DNA from: CAZWCE01 sp964632505
GTDB taxonomy: Bacteria > Planctomycetota > Planctomycetia > Pirellulales > Thermoguttaceae
DNA length: 64,000 nt
NCBI GenBank assembly: GCA_964632505.1
Contig: CAZWCE010000010.1
Location: 1-64,000, forward strand
Direction: 5' to 3'
Part shown: piece after piece, positions 36,281 to 47,397 of the stretch
How positions within the stretch are numbered: position 1 is the stretch's first letter
How the letters are laid out: the number at the start of each line of letters is the position of its first letter
The notes under the pieces: generated by a model
Told to the model about the DNA's origin: nothing
The model's input: the letters and a program-made list of their open reading frames with translations, nothing else
Databases searched by the model: none
Made by a program: the position numbers and the translations under genes

Positions 36281-36679
36281 CGAAGACTCCATACAACAAA
36301 ATGGATAGCAAGGCTCATTTCACAACGGAGCAACGGGTGTTTGATGACCGGATGTCCGTCTCCCCCGCCCTGAATCTCTACTTCACTACTGTCGGTTGAT
36401 CTTTTCCCCCCAACGCCTTGCTCCCCATGATTGGGAAACAGCGTCCGAGAGAATCCCCCGTGCAAAAAGCGCGTACGACCTGCGACCTTTCTCCAAAAAC
36501 CAGAGAAAAGGGTATACTATTCCGAATTGTTCCGCAAGTCAACCGGTACGAAAACGAAAAGGATTGCAAAAAACAAGAATCGGGCCGAGAACGCGAAAGA
36601 TCGGCGGCTTTTTCCGTGTCCCGACGGGTGGGGGTTCCAGCGTGGGCCCACCGAAAAAATTTCCCTCAAGCCGCCGGAA
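36281..36679 (-). other. Leader and promoter region of rpmF
   Basis: This 400-base gap between rnr and rpmF (both minus) contains the promoter listed at 36514-36542 and a leader of about 225 bases. I see no gene in it; a plus frame overlapping it is a shadow of rnr. Confidence 0.5.
36514..36542 (-). promoter_or_regulatory. Strong sigma-70-type promoter for rpmF-fabD-fabG
   Basis: On the minus strand TTGACT (36537-36542), exactly 17 bases, TAGTAT (36514-36519). Transcription should start near 36507. Confidence 0.75.
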
Positions 36680-39205
36680 TCACCGTTTTTTTCTCGAGCC
36701 CTTTTTCCGTTTCCCCTTCGCTTTCGCCGAAGACGATTTTCTTTTCCCCTGTTGTTTCTTTTTCCCCGAGGAATGTTTTCCTTTTTTTCCTCCCAGGGGC
36801 CCTTTTTTCTTCTTGGCGCGCCTCTTTCGTTTGGGAGGATTGATTTCTCCTGGAGCGGGGGGCTCTTCCCACCATTCTTTCGGCACTTCGGGTCCCGAAT
36901 CGGCATCCGTCTCTTCTGCTCGCCCGACCAGCATGAAATCGATCTCCCGGCGATTCATATCGACTCGTTCAGCGTAGACACGAAGGCGATCGCCGAGCCG
37001 AAAAGTGTTCCCCTGATGATAACCGGTGAGGGTGAGGGTTTTGCGATCGAATCGGTAATAATCATCTCGGAGCGATTCGATGCGGATCAATCCCTCGGCG
37101 GGGATCTCCTTCCCCTGAACGAACAGTCCGAAATTCTCGATGCCGGTGACGACCGCATCCATCGGCTTGCCGAGATGGTGTCGCATATAGTCGAGCAGCT
37201 TCAGTTTGATCAGCTCGCGCTCCGCGTCTTCGGCATGCCGCTCCCGCGTGGAACAGTGCTCTCCCAACAAGAGCAGTTCGTCGTAATCGTTTTTCGGCTT
37301 GCGTCCCTTGATCAACTGGTCGAGCAGGCGGTGGACGGTCAAGTCGGGGTAGCGGCGGATCGGGGAGGTGAAGTGACAATAGCAGTCGCTGGCCAGCGCG
37401 AAGTGGCCCTCCGGCTCCGGACTGTAAATCGCCTGCTGGAAGGAGCGGAGCAGGAAGAACTGGATCGCCGTCTCCTCCGGCCGGCCTTCGATCTCGTTGA
37501 GCAGTTTCTGGATCTCGAATCGGCTCTGCAACTGCGTGGTGTCCAGACCCCGGATCTCCAGCGATTCGACGAACTGGGAGAAGAGCTTCAGCTTCCCGAG
37601 CGTCGGCGGCTTATGCACCCGACGCAAGAAGTACAACTCCCGATCGCGAAGATACTCCGCCACCGCCTCGTTCGCCGAGAGCATGAACTCCTCGATGATC
37701 TGATGCTCCACCGTATGTTGTCGCAGGTGGGCCCCGCAAACCTTGCCCTGATCGTCCAGGTCGATCTTCACCTCCGGAATATCCAGATTCAAGGCGCCCC
37801 GCTCGGTACGGCGTTCGCGCAGGATCATCGCCAGCGTGTGCATCCGATCGAGCAGATCGGCCACCTCCTTGCCGTACTCTTGCGTGAGGGGTTCCGGGTC
37901 CTTCAGAAACTCCCCCACCTGGTCGTAGGTCAGTCGCGCGTCGCTGCGAATCGCCGAACGGTAGATGTCGGTGTGCGTTCGGATCCCCGTCGGGGTGAAT
38001 TCCATGTACACCGACTTCGCCAGACGAATCTTTCCCGGCTGCAAACTGGCCAGGGCATTGGAGATCACCTCCGGCAACATCGGGATGACCCGATCGGGAA
38101 GGTACACGCTGGTGCTGCGTGCTTTCGCTTCCCGATCAAGGGTTGACCGTTTCCGCACGAAGTGAGCAACATCGGCGATATGCACGCCCAGAAGCCAATG
38201 CCCGTTCTCCATTTGCGAAAGGGAGATGGCGTCGTCGAAATCCCGGGCATCGGCCGGATCGATCGTCACGGTCAGCTCCTCGGTCGCGTCGCGTCGTTCC
38301 CGGGGGACTCCTTCCTCGAAGGCGTGGGCCTGATCGCGGGCCGCGCGGAGGGCATCCTCGGGAAACCGTTCCGGCAACCCGTATTGCCGCATGATCAAAA
38401 GAGTGTCGACGCCCGGCTTCCCCCGCTCGCCGAGCACTTCGACGACGACCGCTTCGCCCGGACGGCGATGCGTCGGAAAACGCACCATCTCGATGACCAC
38501 CTTGTCGTCGATGTTCGCATCCACCGCCGTGGGATCGCCGACCATGACCGGCTCGGAAAACAGATTCCCGTCGATCCGGACATATCCCCAATTGCCTTCC
38601 TCGAAATAGGTCCCGACGAACTGATTGGTCTCCCGCTCGAGAACTTTGACGATCTTGCCCCGCGGGCCTTTGCCCTTCTCCTTGCCCGGGGAGGTGATCT
38701 CCACCGCCACCACATCACCGGAAGCCGTATCGCCGGCCAGCGCGCCGGGGATATAGATATCTCCGCCATCTTGCTCGCTGAGTGAGCCGGGAGGATGATG
38801 TCGCCGCACGAAGCCATATCCCTTGCTGGTGCGGCGGAAGGTCCCGATGATCCAATTGCCCGAACTCCCCGGCTTGGGGGAGGTTTCGGACGAGGCGCGT
38901 TGTTTCCGCTTGGCCGATTTTTTTCGACGGTCCCCCTCCTCCTCAACCGGTCCGGCTTCGCCGCCGTTCTCCCCGATCGCGACCGGCGCATTCGGCCCGG
39001 GGCGCACCAGATGCTTGTCGCCGTAGGCCAGCTCTCCGTCGATGACCATCCTCTTGACGACCTGCCGCATGTCTCGGGCCTGGTCGGTGGGAAGTCCGAT
39101 CTTCTTGGCGATCGCCTTCGGCTTCAGCGGACGATAAGAAGACTGCGTGACGAATTCGAGAACGCGGTTGCGGATCTCTCGGCGACTGAGATTCTCCTCG
39201 GACAC
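36680..39205 (-). CDS. rnr: Ribonuclease R
   Basis: An 841-residue processive 3'-5' exoribonuclease that degrades structured RNA. The N-terminus has a winged-helix-like region (NRVLEFVTQSSYRPLKPKAIAKKIG), followed by cold-shock OB domains, the RNB catalytic domain with the metal-binding motif DPADARDFDDAI (about residue 310-325), and an S1 domain near 680-755. The end is a Lys/Arg/Ser-rich tail of about 60 residues, as in other RNase R proteins. GTG 39205 (VSEENLSRRE) is chosen because AAGGAG lies 6 bases upstream; an in-frame GTG at 39235 has no such site. Next upstream is another exoribonuclease-type gene. Confidence 0.95.
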   Translation of the reverse strand: MSEENLSRREIRNRVLEFVTQSSYRPLKPKAIAKKIGLPTDQARDMRQVVKRMVIDGELAYGDKHLVRPGPNAPVAIGENGGEAGPVEEEGDRRKKSAKRKQRASSETSPKPGSSGNWIIGTFRRTSKGYGFVRRHHPPGSLSEQDGGDIYIPGALAGDTASGDVVAVEITSPGKEKGKGPRGKIVKVLERETNQFVGTYFEEGNWGYVRIDGNLFSEPVMVGDPTAVDANIDDKVVIEMVRFPTHRRPGEAVVVEVLGERGKPGVDTLLIMRQYGLPERFPEDALRAARDQAHAFEEGVPRERRDATEELTVTIDPADARDFDDAISLSQMENGHWLLGVHIADVAHFVRKRSTLDREAKARSTSVYLPDRVIPMLPEVISNALASLQPGKIRLAKSVYMEFTPTGIRTHTDIYRSAIRSDARLTYDQVGEFLKDPEPLTQEYGKEVADLLDRMHTLAMILRERRTERGALNLDIPEVKIDLDDQGKVCGAHLRQHTVEHQIIEEFMLSANEAVAEYLRDRELYFLRRVHKPPTLGKLKLFSQFVESLEIRGLDTTQLQSRFEIQKLLNEIEGRPEETAIQFFLLRSFQQAIYSPEPEGHFALASDCYCHFTSPIRRYPDLTVHRLLDQLIKGRKPKNDYDELLLLGEHCSTRERHAEDAERELIKLKLLDYMRHHLGKPMDAVVTGIENFGLFVQGKEIPAEGLIRIESLRDDYYRFDRKTLTLTGYHQGNTFRLGDRLRVYAERVDMNRREIDFMLVGRAEETDADSGPEVPKEWWEEPPAPGEINPPKRKRRAKKKKGPLGGKKGKHSSGKKKQQGKRKSSSAKAKGKRKKGSRKKR

Positions 39206-39343
39206 ATCAAACTCCTTTTCCGGGATGAGGAGCACCTCGCCCCCTTCGGAAGCGGCACGGAAATCGCTTCGTCCGAGCGCGAGGGCTTCGTATCAAGTTT
39301 TTTTCGTAGTGGAGAGCCGGAATCGCCGTTCCCGAGGGTGAAC

Positions 39344-40315
39344 TCAGCAGCGATGCTTTCCCTTGTAGATTTTTCGCTCCAAGGTGGGAATGTAGTTCGT
39401 CCACGGACTACCGGCGTTCGGATCGTCGAGAATATGACGCCGGAACTCCGCCAGCTTCGAATCGAGCGTATCGAGGCAATACAATGCCATCGCCTCCATG
39501 GTCATCGGCAGCTTGGGGCTTCCGTTGGCGTACTCTCCATGATGACTTAGCAGAATGTGCTTCAATTGAACGACCATCTCCTCGTCGAACGGTTCGCCGG
39601 AGAGCTTTTCCGCCTCGACGATTTTCCGGTCGAGCAGCTCCACCGCCAGCACCAGATGACCGAGCAATTGGCCGGAGTCGGTATAGGCCATCTCTTGATC
39701 GTAGGAAAGCTCCTCGATCTTGGCGACATCGTGCAAAAAGGCCCCCATGACCAGCATATCGGGGTTCATGTCGGGATAGAAGGGCGCCACCTTCTCGGCC
39801 AGTTCCATGACCGTCACCACATGTTCGAGCAAGCCTCCCTCGTAGGCGTGGTGGACCTTCACGCCGGCGGGGGCTTTTCGAAAATCGGCCACGAATCGTT
39901 CATCCATCAGAAAGCAGTCGGCCAAATTCACCAGTTGGGGATCTTTGAGCGAACGCAGCATCTCCTTCAGTCGGTCGAAGAGCTTGTCGGTGTCGACTTT
40001 CGAGAATCGGCGAAACTCCTCCGGATCGACGCTTTCCGGATTCACCCGCGTGATCTTTTTGGCGATCATCTGGATGGCGCCCTGGAAGCGTTGGGTGGTC
40101 CCCTCCACGCGGACGTAATCGTTGTTCTCGAACGCTTCCATCATCGCGTCGGTCGCGTTCCAAAGCCGGGCGCCGACGGTGCCGGTGTGGTCGGAAAGAT
40201 TCACCTGAATATAGAGATTGCCGTTGCGATTCGGTCGAATCTGCTTCTCGGTGGCCAGAAACACCTCCTGGACCGATTCATTATCGCTCAGCTCATTGAC
40301 ATAACGTCGGGTCAT
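39344..40315 (-). CDS. YhaM-like OB-fold/HD-domain 3'-5' exoribonuclease
   Basis: A 323-residue protein with an N-terminal OB-fold (residues about 10-105, with GNLYIQVNLSDHTGTVGARLW) and an HD metal-dependent phosphohydrolase domain (about 150-290: HHAYEGGLLEHVVTV, then GAFLHDVAKI, and LSHHGEYANGSPK). This two-domain order is that of Firmicutes YhaM, a 3'-5' exonuclease that acts on RNA and single-stranded DNA. It is located next to rnr on the same strand, 138 bases upstream of it, which supports an RNA-decay role. ATG 40315 fits the family start. Confidence 0.85.
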   Translation of the reverse strand: MTRRYVNELSDNESVQEVFLATEKQIRPNRNGNLYIQVNLSDHTGTVGARLWNATDAMMEAFENNDYVRVEGTTQRFQGAIQMIAKKITRVNPESVDPEEFRRFSKVDTDKLFDRLKEMLRSLKDPQLVNLADCFLMDERFVADFRKAPAGVKVHHAYEGGLLEHVVTVMELAEKVAPFYPDMNPDMLVMGAFLHDVAKIEELSYDQEMAYTDSGQLLGHLVLAVELLDRKIVEAEKLSGEPFDEEMVVQLKHILLSHHGEYANGSPKLPMTMEAMALYCLDTLDSKLAEFRRHILDDPNAGSPWTNYIPTLERKIYKGKHRC

Positions 40316-40417
40316 CGAAATCCTCTTCGTTCGGGGAAAGTGATCGGGGATCGTCTCGCGGGCGTCGTCGGCACCCGAGAGGGCATGGTCTGAATTCTAA
40401 ACCGTTTGGTTCCTTTT

Positions 40418-40443
40418 CACAAGCAGGCCGCACAAGCAGGCCG
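40418..40443. repeat. Tandem 13-base direct repeat
   Basis: CACAAGCAGGCCG occurs twice in direct succession, followed by CACACG. Only two units are present. Confidence 0.7.
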
Positions 40444-40561
40444 CACACGTCGACCTCCATCGGCCCCAAACGGCTCCGGGAACCATCGCCCCCCATTTTC
40501 GACGTCTCCTTCATGGAAGAGAGTGAAGCGAATGGAGGCGAATTCGGCCCGACAATCCCCC

Positions 40562-40591
40562 TTGTTCGAGCAACGCCCCTTCCGCTACAAT
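40562..40591 (+). promoter_or_regulatory. Promoter for proS
   Basis: TTGTTC (40562-40567), 18 bases, TACAAT (40586-40591). It would give a leader of about 80 bases before the proS start. Confidence 0.55.
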
Positions 40592-40678
40592 GAGCGTTTT
40601 CCTCATCTAAGCATTTTTGTATCCTTGCAGCCTCTTTTTCACTTTTTTCGCCGAACCGAATAAGGAAGCCCGTTACCG

Positions 40679-42439
40679 ATGCGCTGGTCCCAAACACTGA
40701 TCCCGACGATGAAGGAAACGCCCGAGGGCGCGGAAATTCCCAGCCATATTTTGATGGTTCGCTCCGGCATGATCGCCCAGGTCATGGCCGGCGCCTACAC
40801 CTACCTCCCGCTGGGGCATCGCGCGCTCCGCAAAGCGGCGGAGATCGTCCGACAGGAGATGGACCGGGCCGGCGCGGTCGAGATGCAGATGTCGGCCCTC
40901 TCGCCGATTTCGCTATGGGAACAGACCGGTCGCGTGGAGGCGTTCGGCGACGTGCTGGTGAAGGTCACGCTCCCCCGAGGCAATCGGAAGGTCCAACTGG
41001 TCCTCTGCCCGACCCACGAGGAGATCATCACCGAACTCATTTCGCGATTCATCTCCAGCTATCGCCAGTTGCCGGTGACGCTCTACCAGATCCAGACGAA
41101 GTTCCGCAACGAGGAGCGTCCCCGATTCGGCGTGCTCCGGACCAGCGAATTTCTGATGAAGGATGCCTACAGCTTCGATCCCTCGATCGAATCGCTCAAT
41201 AAAAACTACGACCGGATGTACCACGCCTACTGCCGGATTTTCGACCGGTGCGGCATCCCCTATCTCCCGGTCGAGGCGGAGAGCGGTCCGATCGGCGGCG
41301 ACGCCAGCCACGAGTTCATGATCCCCGCGGAAAACGGCGAAGACACGGTCGTCCATTGCAAGGCCTGCGGATACGCGGCGAACACCGAGAAGGCCGAGAT
41401 CGGCGGGGTGACCGATGAGGCCGAACCGGCCGACGCGGTGGAAATCGAAGAGATCGCGACGCCCGAGATGCACACCGTCGAGCAGGTCTGTCGGTTCCTG
41501 AAATGCCCTCCCGCGCAACTGATCAAAACGCTCATCTACCTGGTCGACGACAAGCCGACCGCGGTGTTGGTTCGAGGCGATCATGAAGCGAACGAGAACA
41601 AGATCCGTCGGGCGTTCGATGCGCAGAACGTCGCCCTGGCCGAACCGGAGGTCATTGAGCAGGTGACCGGCGCCCCGGTCGGATTCGCCGGGCCGGTGGG
41701 CCTGAAAAAGAAGATCCCCATCTGGGCCGACCACGGCGTACGCAACGTCCGCAATGCCGTAACCGGCGCCAACCGGGCCGACACCCACCTGAAGGGGGCA
41801 AATCGGAACCGGGACTTCCAGGTCGACCAGTTCGGCGATCTCCGCGACGCGGTCCAGGGCGACCCTTGCCCCCGCTGCAACGGAACGCTCATGGTCGACC
41901 ATGCCATCGAGGTGGGACACGTCTTCAAGTTGGGCACGAAATACTCCGAAGCCCTTTCGGCGAAATTTCTCGATACCGACGAATCGCAGAAGACGATCCT
42001 GATGGGGTGCTACGGCATCGGCGTGAACCGTATTCTCGCCGGTCTGATCGAAACCAGTCACGACGACTCCGGCATCGTCTGGCCGGTCGCACTGGCTCCC
42101 TACGAAGTGGTCATCGCGCCGCTGAAGATCAACGACGAAGAGACGATGGCCGTCGCCGACAAGATGCATCGCGATCTGACCGACGCCGGAATCGACGTCA
42201 TGCTCGACGACCGCGATCAACGGCCGGGCGTGAAGTTCAAGGACGCCGACCTGATCGGATTCCCCCTGCGGATCGTCCTCGGTCCACGCGGCTTGAAAGA
42301 AGGAAAAGTCGAGGTGAAGTGGCGATGGGAAAGCGAACCGGAAATGCTCGAATTGCCCACCGCCACCGAGAAGATCATCGACATGCTCAACGACGAACGG
42401 ACCTCCGGCACACGCTTCCGCCAGGGTCGGCAATCCTGA
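40679..42439 (+). CDS. proS: Prolyl-tRNA synthetase, bacterial type
   Basis: A 586-residue class II synthetase. Class II motifs are seen in the N-terminal half (motif 1 region around MAGAYTYLPLGHRALRKAAEIVRQEM; motif 2 as FRNEERPRFGVLRTSEFLMKD) and motif 3 as GCYGIGVNRILAGLIE. The insertion at about 255-385 (TVEQVCRFLKCPPAQLIKTLIYL and onwards) is the YbaK-like editing domain that clears Ala-tRNA(Pro), which marks the long bacterial form. The C-terminal anticodon-binding domain follows. AAGGA lies about 11 bases before ATG 40679. It is followed by alaS on the same strand, 124 bases downstream. Confidence 0.96.
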   Translation: MRWSQTLIPTMKETPEGAEIPSHILMVRSGMIAQVMAGAYTYLPLGHRALRKAAEIVRQEMDRAGAVEMQMSALSPISLWEQTGRVEAFGDVLVKVTLPRGNRKVQLVLCPTHEEIITELISRFISSYRQLPVTLYQIQTKFRNEERPRFGVLRTSEFLMKDAYSFDPSIESLNKNYDRMYHAYCRIFDRCGIPYLPVEAESGPIGGDASHEFMIPAENGEDTVVHCKACGYAANTEKAEIGGVTDEAEPADAVEIEEIATPEMHTVEQVCRFLKCPPAQLIKTLIYLVDDKPTAVLVRGDHEANENKIRRAFDAQNVALAEPEVIEQVTGAPVGFAGPVGLKKKIPIWADHGVRNVRNAVTGANRADTHLKGANRNRDFQVDQFGDLRDAVQGDPCPRCNGTLMVDHAIEVGHVFKLGTKYSEALSAKFLDTDESQKTILMGCYGIGVNRILAGLIETSHDDSGIVWPVALAPYEVVIAPLKINDEETMAVADKMHRDLTDAGIDVMLDDRDQRPGVKFKDADLIGFPLRIVLGPRGLKEGKVEVKWRWESEPEMLELPTATEKIIDMLNDERTSGTRFRQGRQS

Positions 42440-42563
42440 CGGGCCCGCCGCCTTTCCGAAAGGAAATGCAGAGCGGAAGCCGGATGGATGATTTCCCGCC
42501 CGATCGCCGAACGTCCCCGGCGCGGCTCCCAGAATCCTCATTCTCACAAGGTGATGACGATCG

Positions 42564-45179
<2,616 letters not shown>

Positions 45180-45226
45180 ACCCGACCCGGCAAAGCCTGT
45201 CGAAAAGGCCCCACCGCGGATCTCCA

Positions 45227-45261
45227 CCGCGACGGAAGAAAACGCTTCCGGCGCGGTTTTT
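45227..45261 (+). terminator. Intrinsic terminator after alaS
   Basis: CCGCG-A-CGGAAG, loop AAAACG, CTTCCG-G-CGCGG, then a T-run broken by one C. Eleven base pairs with one A/G mismatch. Confidence 0.88.
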
Positions 45262-45419
45262 CTTTGGCAATCGGCAAACCTCCCCGCGTTTTCCACGCCG
45301 AAATCCCCCGAGCGTGCGGCTTGCTTTTCGGGGCCCCATGCGACACAATAAAGCATCCGCTGAACGTGTCGACCTCGGTTCGTCACCGTCTTCATCCTCT
45401 GCCTCGGAGTTCGTTTTCC

Positions 45420-47306
45420 ATGATGCGTTTTTCTCTCCGCCTTCCTGTTTCCCTGCTGACGCTCGCCTCGCTACTTCTCTTGAGCTTTTCTCTCCACGCC
45501 GACGAAACGCTCACCTCCCCCGAAGGCGAGTACACCTTGACTTTCCGCACCGGCGATTCCGGCGAGTTACTCTACCGCGTCGAATGGCGAAAACGGACGA
45601 TCCTGACCGACTCCCGCCTGGGCATGGAGCTGGAAAACGGGCCTTCACTCACCAAGGGATTCCACGTGGTCGACGTGGAGCGCGAAGCCCATTCCGGAAC
45701 GTGGGAACCGGTCTACGGCGAGCAAAGTGTCGTTCCCGAGAACTACCGTCAGATGAAGGTGCATCTCGAAAACGAACAATCGCCGCCGCAGAAACTGATC
45801 CTTACCTTCCGAGCCTATCCCGAGGGGGTCGCTTTCTGCTACACGCTTCCCGAAACGTCCGGCCGCGATGAGTACGCCATCGCTTCAGAGCGGACCGAGT
45901 TCACCTTCGAAGGCGACCCGACCTGCTGGCCGGTCTACTCCGCTCAGGGCGAGTACCAACAGGCCACGATCAGTCAGGTCCAGGGCAACTGCGAGCGACC
46001 GCTTTTGGTGCAGTTTCCCGACGGACCGTCCGTTTCGATCGGCGAAGCCCGACTGGTCGATTTCTCCCGGATGCGTCTGCAGCCCGGTTCGTTTTCCGGT
46101 CCGGAACGACATTCCCTCCGGGCCCATCTGGCGGGACCGGCGGTGGTGAAGGCCCCCTACACCACTCCCTGGCGATTCGTCATGGCGGCCCCGCGTCCCG
46201 GCGCGTTGGTCGAGAACAACTACCTCCTGCTGAACCTGAACGCGCCGTGCGCCATCGAGGACACCTCCTGGATCCGCCCCGGGAAGGTCATTCGTGAAGT
46301 CACGCTCACCACGCAGGGCGGCAAGGATTGCATCGATTTCGCCGTCGAGCGGGGACTGCAATACATCGAGTTCGACGCCGGCTGGTACGGCCATGAATAC
46401 GACGACGCCTCCGACGCGACCACGGTGACCAAGGACACCCAAAAGGCCGGAAACCAGGCGCCGCTCGATATCGAGGAAGTGGTCCGCTACGGGCAGGAGC
46501 GAGGCATCGGCGTGATCGTCTACGTGAATCGCCGCCAACTCGAACGACAGCTCGACGAGATCCTCCCGCTTTATCAGAAGTGGGGCATCCGGGGAGTCAA
46601 GTATGGATTCGTTCAGGTAGGCTCGCAGCAATGGACCACCTGGCTGCACGAGGCGGTCCGCAAGGCGGCCCGGCATCGACTCTTGGTCGATATCCACGAC
46701 GAATATCGGCCCACCGGCTACGAGCGGACCTATCCCAACCTGATGACCCAGGAGGGCATTCGCGGCAACGAATGCATGCCGACCGCCACGCACAACACCG
46801 TCCTCGCCCTGACGCGCACCCTCTGCGGCGCCGGCGACTACACCCACTGCTGGTACACCCGCCGCATCCAAACCACCCATGCCCACCAGCTCGCCTCGGC
46901 GGTCGTCTTCTACAGCCCCCTGCAATTCCTCTTCTGGTACGATCGCCCCTCGATGTACCGAGGTGAACCGGAACTCGATTTCTGGAAGATCCTGCCGACC
47001 ACCTGGGACCGGAGTCTCGTCTTGCACGATGACCCCGGCCGTCAGGTCACCTTCGCCCGACGTCGGGGCGACGCTTGGTTCGTCGGCATCCTAAATAACG
47101 ACACCCGGAAGAAAATCCACCTCGCCCTCGATTTTCTCCCTCCCGGGAAAACCTACCGGGCAACGCTTCACCGCGACGCCTTCCCCGACGGACGCGAACC
47201 GTTCGCCGTCACCACCGAGCGGATGACCGTCGATGCCGAAACCGAACTGGAAATCGAAACGGCCCCAGCCGGTGGAGCCGCCCTCCACCTCGCTCCCGTC
47301 CGGTGA
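45420..47306 (+). CDS. Glycoside hydrolase family 97, secreted
   Basis: A 628-residue exported enzyme: ATG 45420 (or 45423) is followed by a signal peptide (RFSLRLPVSLLTLASLLLLSFSLHA, cleavage after about residue 27). The GH97 N-terminal beta-sandwich (about 30-265) begins LTSPEGEYTLTFRTGDSGEL. The catalytic barrel (about 270-530) contains YIEFDAGWYG, GVKYGFV (about 393), GIRGNECMPTATHN (about 445-460) and GAGDYTHCWYT (about 470). A C-terminal beta domain follows. GH97 enzymes are alpha-glucosidases or alpha-galactosidases using calcium. The GVKYGFV segment has Gly-Phe where retaining members have Asp, which by family knowledge hints at an inverting, SusB-like enzyme. The substrate is unknown. 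It lies downstream of the alaS terminator. Confidence 0.88.
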   Translation: MMRFSLRLPVSLLTLASLLLLSFSLHADETLTSPEGEYTLTFRTGDSGELLYRVEWRKRTILTDSRLGMELENGPSLTKGFHVVDVEREAHSGTWEPVYGEQSVVPENYRQMKVHLENEQSPPQKLILTFRAYPEGVAFCYTLPETSGRDEYAIASERTEFTFEGDPTCWPVYSAQGEYQQATISQVQGNCERPLLVQFPDGPSVSIGEARLVDFSRMRLQPGSFSGPERHSLRAHLAGPAVVKAPYTTPWRFVMAAPRPGALVENNYLLLNLNAPCAIEDTSWIRPGKVIREVTLTTQGGKDCIDFAVERGLQYIEFDAGWYGHEYDDASDATTVTKDTQKAGNQAPLDIEEVVRYGQERGIGVIVYVNRRQLERQLDEILPLYQKWGIRGVKYGFVQVGSQQWTTWLHEAVRKAARHRLLVDIHDEYRPTGYERTYPNLMTQEGIRGNECMPTATHNTVLALTRTLCGAGDYTHCWYTRRIQTTHAHQLASAVVFYSPLQFLFWYDRPSMYRGEPELDFWKILPTTWDRSLVLHDDPGRQVTFARRRGDAWFVGILNNDTRKKIHLALDFLPPGKTYRATLHRDAFPDGREPFAVTTERMTVDAETELEIETAPAGGAALHLAPVR

Positions 47307-47397
47307 TGCACCGAACCCGGCCGACGTGCCGCTGCGGCCCCCAATCTCACGGAAGACCCCCTTGCCCTTGCCCTCGACGAAAAAGATGGAGCTGGAA

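Larger units (their letters stand above)
40316..40678. other. Divergent promoter region before proS
   Basis: This 363-base region lies between the divergent YhaM-like gene and proS. It contains a 13-base tandem repeat (40418-40443) and a promoter facing proS (40562-40591). No gene is seen. Confidence 0.5.

Noticed and set aside
36396..38146. Long plus frames opposite rnr (up to 571 codons)
   Set aside because: They are antisense to the RNase R gene, which has all its motifs on the minus strand.
40418..40443. Tandem 13-base repeat as a CRISPR-like array
   Set aside because: Only two directly adjacent units with no spacer, and no cas genes in the window.
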